A DNA stretch of 64,000 nt from Glandiceps talaboti (lineage: Eukaryota; Hemichordata; Enteropneusta; Spengelidae). A model generated the notes under the pieces. The model was not told the DNA's origin. It worked only from the letters and a program-made list of their open reading frames with translations, and did no database searches. Positions 61,201-64,000 of the stretch are shown here, piece by piece. Position 1 is the stretch's first letter; every line of letters begins with the position of its first letter. The position numbers and the translations under genes were made by a program. The DNA lies in the NCBI RefSeq assembly GCF_964340395.1, contig NC_135571.1:4029953-4093952 (forward strand). The letters are read 5' to 3'.

Positions 61201-62227
61201 GACACACATAATGTATTTATATGAAAATGTGTGCAAAGGATCACTTTCAACACCACAATGTTGACATTTGCTCTATGACAAGTATATTATCAATCACCCC
61301 ATTCTAAATTAAACTTAGATGTGGCAAATTTTTTACAACAAAAAAAATTGAAAGTCTGAATATCACTTTGGCCTACTGTAGTTTCCTAAAGGTGTGCAAA
61401 GTAGTTTGTCTCTTTATTATCAAGTGATAAATCTAAATTTATAGTACCAATGAAGTGTAATTCTTTGATGCTTATTGTTTCCGTTATCTCGGAAACTGGA
61501 GACGTGAACTGTGAATTTGATTTATTATAAGTTTAAGGCCTGCACATGTGTACATGTATTGGTTGCAGCCAGGTTGCAACTATGTAGACATGTACGTGTG
61601 TATATGTTTATGAAGAAAGATGATGTATTTATATTTTTTACAATGTTTCTTACCAAGATTAAAAAAATTTGCTGAAATTTTATCTGATTATCTTGTCTGT
61701 GATATACATTTTATAACATACATGTAATGTATACAGCATGTCAAGCTTTCAAGAGAAATAATATGAATTGAATGAGGTGGTTTTTTTTTTTACATAATAG
61801 GAAGATGAAATACATACACATGTACATGAGTACATAATTAACCTCTGTCAGTCTACAAAACTGCGTACATCTATTTGAAAAGATGCTTCAGGTCTTCCCA
61901 TTCAACAAAACAGAATGGATACTAGGAGGAAACCATGGATAGGGTTTATTGGTTTACGGCTGATAATTATCACTAAAATCTCTACTCAAACATTCCACCA
62001 GAAAACACATCTGATTCTTTTGTTGTACATGATGTATATACTCACTTAAAACTCTGGGGCATCCGTTGAATATGGTAATTTTCTGTCACAGCCGGATCGG
62101 CTTCCGTGTCACTATCAGCCCCACGGTCAATACTCGCCTGTTCAATCCCTGAACAGCCACTGGCGCCAACATCCAATGAATGTGACCTGGGTTTCATTTT
62201 ACGCATGTAATAGTTACTCCGCGGCAT
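31241..62227 (-). CDS. DGKI: Type IV diacylglycerol kinase (DGK iota/zeta-like), 23 coding exons
   Basis: The enzyme phosphorylates diacylglycerol to phosphatidic acid with ATP, ending DAG signalling at membranes. The spliced model is 977 residues. Order: C1a about 109-157, C1b about 185-242, MARCKS-like basic segment about 274-287 ([14 protein letters not shown]), catalytic domain from about 305 ([23 protein letters not shown] at 362-371; [12 protein letters not shown]), accessory domain about 455-650 ([23 protein letters not shown]), ankyrin repeats about 850-960, and C-terminal ETAV, the PDZ ligand of DGK zeta and iota. Start ATG at 62227 has A at -3 and an in-frame TAA 13 codons upstream. 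All introns are GT-AG with matching phases. Details such as [11 protein letters not shown] and [11 protein letters not shown] are closer to iota than zeta, but an invertebrate gene may be pro-orthologous to both. Two exon choices are uncertain: donor of exon 3 and a 96-base cassette. Confidence 0.93.
31719..31919 (-). CDS. DGKI: DGK exon 22 (ankyrin repeats)
   Basis: Residues about 894-961. Ankyrin signatures [20 protein letters not shown] and [14 protein letters not shown] are clear. Donor A|GTAAGA, acceptor TTTGCAG. Confidence 0.93.
32101..32244. mobile_element. Short hAT-like MITE in DGK intron
   Basis: Ends GCAGTGTTTTATTTAAG and CTTAGCAAAAACACTG are inverted. Inside, CTACCGGGGTTCCC occurs and is echoed by TTACCGGGGTTCCC. 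About 145 bases, no coding. Confidence 0.5.
33198..33356 (-). CDS. DGKI: DGK exon 21 (ankyrin repeat)
   Basis: Residues about 841-894, including [20 protein letters not shown], a canonical ankyrin repeat. Donor GTAAGT, acceptor GTTGCAG. Confidence 0.93.
33694..33929. mobile_element. Foldback element in DGK intron 20
   Basis: ATTACACTATCAAACTG at the left is the exact inverse of CAGTTTGATAGTGTAAT at the right, and inner words (TTATCAGTTGGTTTATGTCT / AGACATAAACAAACTGATAA) also pair. It ends 22 bases from the splice donor of exon 20. Confidence 0.65.
33952..34055 (-). CDS. DGKI: DGK exon 20 (linker before ankyrin repeats)
   Basis: Encodes a Ser/Pro-rich linker ([20 protein letters not shown]) between the kinase C-terminal region and the ankyrin repeats. 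Weakly conserved, supported by phase and by good splice sites. Confidence 0.8.
36308..37199. mobile_element. TIR element with internal 154-bp minisatellite and GGAC repeat
   Basis: TAGTCCCCGC at 36308-36317 is inverted as GCGGGGACTA at 37190-37199, with TA at each outer end. Inside are about 3.7 tandem copies of a 154-base unit (GAGTTATGGCTTTGGACATG ... AATGGCTGCCAGGCAGCCAT), then an ACGG/GGAC run at 37103-37150. It is a non-autonomous element sitting in a DGK intron. Confidence 0.75.
37526..37621 (-). CDS. DGKI: Candidate DGK cassette exon (19b), 96 bases
   Basis: Between AAAAAG acceptor and a CAG|GTATAG donor the frame codes [20 protein letters not shown]... with the same phase at both ends, so inclusion adds 32 residues in frame between exons 19 and 20. 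The acceptor has a moderate pyrimidine tract. No counterpart is known to me in this variable linker. It may be alternatively spliced or not an exon at all. Confidence 0.4.
38277..38481 (-). CDS. DGKI: DGK exon 19
   Basis: Residues about 738-806, with [20 protein letters not shown] and DLYVLDPEL, strongly conserved in DGK iota/zeta before the linker. Donor AAG|GTAGAA is non-ideal, acceptor TATTCTAG. Confidence 0.92.
39074..39229 (-). CDS. DGKI: DGK exon 18
   Basis: Residues about 686-738: [20 protein letters not shown] and LSPTWCFLD match the region after the accessory domain. Donor GTAAGT, acceptor CTCTACAG. Confidence 0.93.
39781..40087. mobile_element. TTAA-flanked foldback MITE, copy 3 (left end lost)
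   Basis: The right end CATCCATATGGCCACT with TTAA at 40088-40091 is intact; the left end begins inside the arm at GGGTATTTATTTTAG. It lies 44 bases from the DGK exon 17 donor. Confidence 0.7.
40132..40232 (-). CDS. DGKI: DGK exon 17
   Basis: Residues about 652-686: [20 protein letters not shown] and EKEKLKKA, conserved in the family. Donor GTAAGT, acceptor ATATTTAG. Confidence 0.93.
40606..40805 (-). CDS. DGKI: DGK exon 16 (end of accessory domain)
   Basis: Residues about 586-652, with [33 protein letters not shown] and KPKRRGS. The donor is GA|GTATGT; this choice restores phase with exon 17. Acceptor TTTTCACAG. Confidence 0.93.
41043..41160 (-). CDS. DGKI: DGK exon 15 (accessory domain)
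   Basis: Residues about 546-585: [11 protein letters not shown] and [17 protein letters not shown]. The family usually has RYCAGTMPWG; the Cys is Ser here. Donor GTAAGT, acceptor ATAATCAG. Confidence 0.93.
41423..41496 (-). CDS. DGKI: DGK exon 14 (accessory domain)
   Basis: Residues about 522-546: [20 protein letters not shown] and LNIP. Donor GTAAGT, acceptor TGTTTCAG. Confidence 0.92.
42269..42387 (-). CDS. DGKI: DGK exon 13 (accessory domain)
   Basis: Residues about 482-521: [20 protein letters not shown] and SSKDLTKYL, highly conserved. Donor GTAAGT, acceptor ATTATAG. Confidence 0.93.
42430..42631. mobile_element. Short MITE with TAGGCCTAA ends
   Basis: Same family as 9172-9580: left end TAGGCCTAATACAAG then TGTGGTTCCGATTCC, right end ATTATTTTTTAGGCCTTA. 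It ends 43 bases from the acceptor of DGK exon 13. Confidence 0.55.
42993..43147 (-). CDS. DGKI: DGK exon 12 (start of accessory domain)
   Basis: Residues about 430-482: an acidic insert ([17 protein letters not shown]) then [20 protein letters not shown]. The family usually has SLGFDAH; Phe is Ala here. Donor GTGAGT, acceptor GTATTAG. Confidence 0.93.
43296..43387. repeat. Imperfect palindrome in DGK intron 11
   Basis: CCACTCCCTGGGGATGGTAT followed by ACCA pairs with TGGTATACCATTCCCAAGGG and GTGG. About 90 bases overall; possibly a small foldback element. Confidence 0.5.
43551..43621 (-). CDS. DGKI: DGK exon 11 (catalytic domain end)
   Basis: Residues about 407-430: [20 protein letters not shown] and QLDR, conserved. 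Donor is a weak GTAATT, acceptor TACTAG. Confidence 0.93.
44520..44878. repeat. Decayed duplicates of the exon 10 donor region with poly-C tracts
   Basis: The sequence just inside intron 10 (TGAATCATTCCATTTTGCA, GGGATATTAGGTGACAACTT, AC) recurs at 44588-44637 with one changed donor (ACTTGC), and a third short copy ends TACAACTTACCTCCCCCC at 44530-44547. Each copy abuts a C-rich tract like the CCCCTCCCC at the exon edge. Poly-C runs lie at 44542-44562 and 44716-44731. Confidence 0.6.
44879..45053 (-). CDS. DGKI: DGK exon 10 (catalytic core)
   Basis: Residues about 348-406: [20 protein letters not shown], the glycine-rich ATP-binding GGDGT motif, and [20 protein letters not shown]. These are the defining DAG kinase catalytic motifs and all are intact. 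Donor GTAAGT, acceptor GATTTTAG. Confidence 0.97.
45296..45646. mobile_element. MITE related to 48541-49050
   Basis: CCTACTTTTATTGTCGTTTG is inverted as CAAACGACAATAAAATTAGG at the right. The interior shares CTCTTCAAAAAGAGCTCAAT and CACAGAG with the other copies. Confidence 0.55.
45705..45787 (-). CDS. DGKI: DGK exon 9 (catalytic domain)
   Basis: Residues about 321-348: [17 protein letters not shown], invariant in the family. Donor GTTAGT, acceptor CTTTGTAG. Confidence 0.94.
46138..46425. mobile_element. Foldback element in DGK intron 8
   Basis: The arms pair through GCAACCCATCGTGTT / AACACGATGGGTTGC, GGATTAACCATTCCATGA / TCATGGAATGGTTAATCC, GTACTGTG and ATATCTACCACA / TGTGGTAGATAT. About 290 bases in total. 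Confidence 0.7.
46546..46630. repeat. 85-bp near-perfect palindrome in DGK intron 8
   Basis: TAGCCTGGAATCCATGTGG ... ATTTTAAATTT is mirrored by AAATTTAAAAT ... CCACATGGATTCCAGGCTA around a short loop. A poly-C run follows at 46674-46688. Confidence 0.75.
46735..46896 (-). CDS. DGKI: DGK exon 8 (MARCKS-like segment, kinase start)
   Basis: Residues 267-320: basic [15 protein letters not shown], corresponding to the MARCKS-type phosphorylation-site/nuclear-localisation segment of type IV DGKs, then [16 protein letters not shown]. Ser in RPSLKRRS are plausible PKC targets by analogy. Donor GTAAGT, acceptor TTTTACAG. Confidence 0.95.
47005..47230 (-). repeat. Two decayed tandem copies of the 3' half of DGK exon 7 plus donor
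   Basis: Next to real exon 7 the minus strand repeats about 75 bases of exon end and about 40 bases of intron start. The real exon donor is TTGCAG|GTATGG; copy 2 has TTGCAG|GTGTGG (edge 47115) and copy 3 TTTCAG|ATATGG (edge 47005), so periods are 116 and 110 bases. Indels and stops break the copied coding frame. No 5' half or acceptor was copied. Confidence 0.85.
47231..47353 (-). CDS. DGKI: DGK exon 7 (end of C1b)
   Basis: Residues 226-266: [20 protein letters not shown] completes the zinc ligands of the second C1 domain, followed by [20 protein letters not shown], the conserved VPPxWI linker. No long ORF marks it because it is short; it is recognised by homology, phase 0 at both ends and the TTTGCAG acceptor. 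Donor GTATGG is unusual. Confidence 0.93.
47659..47799 (-). CDS. DGKI: DGK exon 6 (C1b domain)
   Basis: Residues 179-225: [20 protein letters not shown] and [10 protein letters not shown], first part of the second, atypical C1 domain with its His and Cys ligands. Donor GTAAGT, acceptor CATAG. Confidence 0.95.
48134..48252. promoter_or_regulatory. Two perfect DR1 nuclear-receptor sites in a duplicated intron block
   Basis: TGACCTTTGACCT occurs exactly at 48134-48146 and 48240-48252 (AGGTCAAAGGTCA on the kinase strand), the DR1 consensus bound by HNF4, RXR heterodimers and COUP-TF. Both copies are followed by GGAAGAGC(T/A)TCAGAAA, showing a tandem duplication of about 106 bases. Function is inferred only. 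Confidence 0.45.
48296..48352 (-). CDS. DGKI: DGK exon 5 (end of C1a)
   Basis: Residues 160-178: [19 protein letters not shown], including the last Cys of C1a. 57 bases, phase 0 at both ends. Donor GTAAGT-like (GTAAG), acceptor TTTTTAG. Confidence 0.93.
48541..49050. mobile_element. MITE with CAATCTGATTAAAATCTG terminus, left end duplicated
   Basis: The left end is present twice in tandem (48541 and 48650). GTGACTTCTTTTTGGCTGTT with ACGTTTATTG is inverted on the right as AAACGTAACAGCCAAAAAGA followed by AGTCAC at about 49005-49035. Copies at 10587 and 45296. No transposase. Confidence 0.7.
49472..49546 (-). CDS. DGKI: DGK exon 4 (C1a)
   Basis: Residues 135-159: [20 protein letters not shown] and ER, C1a metal ligands. 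75 bases, phase 0. Donor GTAAGT, acceptor GGTAG. Confidence 0.93.
51250..51380. repeat. 24-bp tandem repeat TTCCATATATGGGCAGCAAT
   Basis: About five clean units of 24 bases in DGK intron 3, with looser TCCATATTTGGGCA-type copies from about 51065. The ORF over it is a by-product. The sequence CCATATATGG matches a CArG box (SRF site) and is repeated in each unit. Confidence 0.8.
51548..51646 (-). CDS. DGKI: DGK exon 3 (C1a start), with three possible donors
   Basis: Encodes [20 protein letters not shown] and YVGEQDCL at least. Three in-frame donors follow: TTG|GTAAGT (edge 51563), AAG|GTAATG (edge 51548) and CAA|GTAAGT (edge 51533). The middle one gives a C1a spacing closest to vertebrate DGKs and is used here; the outer two have better consensus. 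The lengths differ by 5 codons each, so all keep frame. Confidence 0.88.
51684..52535. repeat. Dispersed TCACATGACT/CCATTGGCT units in DGK intron 2
   Basis: At least five places (near 51687, 51848, 52274, 52386, 52470) have TCACATGACT or TCATATGACT followed 16-24 bases later by CATTGGCT. Several are preceded by ATTTGGT. The units are diverged and irregularly spaced. They recall the array at 26936-27165. Confidence 0.5.
52595..52715 (-). CDS. DGKI: DGK exon 2
   Basis: Residues 61-101: [20 protein letters not shown] and [10 protein letters not shown]. The KAITKSGLQHL and STVDWSE segments of vertebrate DGK zeta match its two ends. Donor GTAAGT, acceptor ATTTCAG. Confidence 0.92.
54745..55546. 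repeat. Satellite of about 83 bp, nearly ten copies
   Basis: Unit: CTATCGCCTCCTCTACTTAA, GGGACACACTCACAGAGAAT, GACTGTTCTGGACAGGAGCT, then ACACATCATTTTACTTTTTG. Units differ by TTA/TTTTA and CGCACAGAG/CTCACAGAG variants. Because 83 is not a multiple of three, the reading frames over it cycle and are not a gene. Confidence 0.92.
56979..57115. mobile_element. TTAA-flanked foldback MITE, copy 4 (half element)
   Basis: AGTGGCCATATGGATGAG after TTAA at 56975-56978; the similarity stops after about 135 bases (near GTCCTTGTTTGTAACATAAC), so only the left arm remains. Confidence 0.7.
59164..59523. mobile_element. TTAA-flanked foldback MITE, copy 5
   Basis: AGTGGCCATATGGATGAG follows TTAA (59160-59163); the right arm ends CATTCATATGGCCACC, with the terminal TTAA mutated. 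The arms pair over most of their length. Confidence 0.75.
59826..60150. repeat. Tandem repeat of about 63-66 bp, five copies
   Basis: Unit: CATATTACAATGAGTAACAC, TGAAGTAAAGCACTTACTCT, ATGTGCTACACTCGTTTATA, GCATT. Located in DGK intron 1; the frame over it is a by-product. Confidence 0.88.
62046..62227 (-). CDS. DGKI: DGK exon 1 (start codon)
   Basis: Encodes [20 protein letters not shown] and an acidic [20 protein letters not shown] stretch, ending QSF plus two bases. Context CACCATGC is favourable, and an in-frame TAA (62264-62266) precedes it. The N-terminus is variable between DGK isoforms, so other first exons may exist further upstream. Confidence 0.85.
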
Positions 62228-64000
62228 GGTGAAATCGTTAGTAGGACTACTAAAGTATGCTTGTTAGCGTCGATGGAAGTTAGTAATATCCCGTGAAACA
62301 CACGACCTGGCTGGTCACTTAGTCTGCTAACTCAATTCAAACTCTTTAGGGATCACAAACCGAATTGCCTTGTCAACCTTTTGTGCCTTTCAATATCACA
62401 AAGACACTTTCAGTCCACCAAAGTGCAATTTAAAGAAGACCTCTTTCACCTGCTTCTATGATAAATCGTGTATATTATAAATTTCCCTCAGGATTTATAT
62501 AGAAGATGAACTGTCAAAAACTGTCTGTTCTGAATGAGTAATTGCAACTGAAACTGTAGCTACAAATGTTACTTGGTTGGTAACACGTATGCTTACAGCA
62601 ACTGACTGCTACACAATCGCAGGCACAGCAGTTGGTGTATGATATTTGTGATTGATTCTATTATATTAAGACTTTTGTTCCGGTGTTAACATCTGTGAGT
62701 AGTGCAACTCTCAGTGATTGTGGACCGTACAGTTCGTGCAGTTCAAAAAATTAGAATGACCCTGGGAATTATCAGCACTGCTCGGGGTTTTGTTCCGCAG
62801 AATTTTTCAAAGATGTTTGCAGAATCTCACAATCAGAATATATTGAATAAATTTGACGGATGGCGTCACTGATGGTATTTGATTCTCACCCTCAATATCA
62901 TGTATTCTGTACACTACAGAATCTGATGGAACAATACTTCATTTAGTTATCAGCATGTACTAGAACTAGAAATCATTCAAAACTCGATAATTGAATGAAA
63001 CGCCATGTAGTTTGTATGAATTCAAACCAAGTAGAATCTTGTACATAAATCAGAATCAGCTTAAGCACGAGATTCAGCAAGAGTCAGTAGTAGTTATACG
63101 TTTATTTATCTGGCTCAGGATAGTTTAGTCTACTTGAGCTGGAACACACGTTGACTTATAGTTTATCTTATACGCTTCAGCAAATCTGCTTTTAATGTAC
63201 ATTATATTTCAACCTCAAGATGAAACAGCAAACACCTAGAACACATATTTTATACTTCAGTTCTAGCTATTAAACTCAGCAGTTTGTTTACAGCAGATTT
63301 TTATCTGTTGTCCAAAGGATTTTCACTATTGACTTTTCCCTACAGCCTGTTTTATAGTCCGTAATCCTGTCCACACCGTCTATACTCAATTACGCTGGTA
63401 ATTCCCCAGTACAGAAGACACAGGTCACCAAATAATTTTCATTTGAGTATATCTATTAATAGTTATGACAATCAACTATGCAATGTTTCCAAAATTGTAA
63501 TACTGGAGCTCCTACAGGGAATACTTAGAGCACTACGGCATCAAACACATGAAGGATCCGCTGCATCAAAAACACCACTTGGAAGCTATGTTCAGTCAAC
63601 TCCTGGATGTTTGCTATGATTTTCAATTCATCGCCAATTACTAGGAAGAAACCCAATGGTTAATCATCTCCATGGTTACCATATAGCTGGATGTTTGCAT
63701 CCAGTTTCCTCCCGTTATTGATTCATTGAAGGTCTGTATTTCGGAATCAGCATCTAATTTCGAACATAAAGTCTGAGTTAAGGAAAGCTTCCTACTGTGA
63801 TCTGGACAAATAGACCTCCCAGATCGCACTGGCAAATCACTCACAATTCACACACACACACATTATTGCGGTCTTGCTACTGGCAAAGAAAAGAAACACC
63901 TTCACTGAAGGTGGATGTTTAATATGAAAATAGTATTATGTACGTGGGTGATTTTATTTTAAGCATACCATCTGTCAATCTAGTGTTAAAGCGAAATTGC
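62228..64000. other. Upstream flank of the kinase gene (5' UTR and promoter side)
   Basis: It should contain the 5' UTR and promoter, but no TATA box, CpG-rich block or exon is evident. A CA microsatellite lies at 63849-63862. Confidence 0.4.

Larger units (their letters stand above)
52716..62045 (-). other. DGK intron 1 (9.3 kb)
   Basis: Long first intron, GTGAGT donor and TTTCAG acceptor. It holds the 83-bp satellite, two TTAA-type MITE copies and the 66-bp repeat listed separately; between them I see no exon. Many ACATGTACATGT-type words occur. The 39-base string starting GCATTTCCTGGAAGTACC is present twice in tandem at 58942-59019. Confidence 0.8.

Overview
The window reads as genomic DNA from an invertebrate animal. 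It is AT-rich, has spliced genes with long introns, carries a C2H2 zinc-finger cluster and many foldback (MITE-like) elements, and contains a type IV diacylglycerol kinase. The kinase resembles vertebrate DGK iota/zeta closely enough to suggest a marine deuterostome or another bilaterian with a conserved gene set. I cannot name the species from sequence alone. No prokaryotic, CRISPR or intact viral features are present.

Left third (1-17.1 kb): a small zinc-finger (ZNF) family. An intronless-fingered ZNF exon on the minus strand (13 fingers, 2680-3810) has its own 5' promoter/first-exon module at 4750-4950. A second minus-strand family member (5068-6230) keeps the promoter, first exon, leader and 3' UTR but has lost the whole finger array. 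A third promoter/first-exon module at the left edge (131-305) belongs to a gene outside the window. On the plus strand lie a 5-finger gene (10001-10498) and a 17-finger gene (13777-15264). The last seven fingers of the latter are near-identical tandem copies, and its 18th finger is cut off by a nonsense codon. The 3' flank of the 17-finger gene and that of the minus-strand gene are inverted copies of each other. A broken non-LTR retrotransposon reverse transcriptase (16059-17040) sits directly downstream.

Middle (17.1-31 kb): gene-poor. It holds nested foldback elements, a minisatellite array rich in CCATGG (24.29-25.07 kb), a short array of CCAAT/CATGTGAC units and a hAT-like MITE.

Right half (31.2-62.2 kb): one minus-strand gene, a type IV diacylglycerol kinase of 23 coding exons that I reconstructed by splice sites, phase and family similarity. 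It has two C1 domains, a MARCKS-like basic segment, a complete catalytic plus accessory kinase domain, ankyrin repeats and a C-terminal ETAV PDZ ligand, 977 residues in the model preferred here. All exon phases agree. Its introns hold satellites, foldback elements and, unusually, decayed tandem copies of exon ends with their splice donors. The region 62.3-64 kb is the upstream flank.

The best leads are: the ZNF paralogue stripped of all fingers at a 4-bp microhomology; the shared POU-octamer promoter module of the ZNF family; the homogenised finger array in which most differences fall on base-contact positions; tandem pseudo-exons and alternative donors in the kinase gene; and a TTAA-flanked palindromic element family with five copies.
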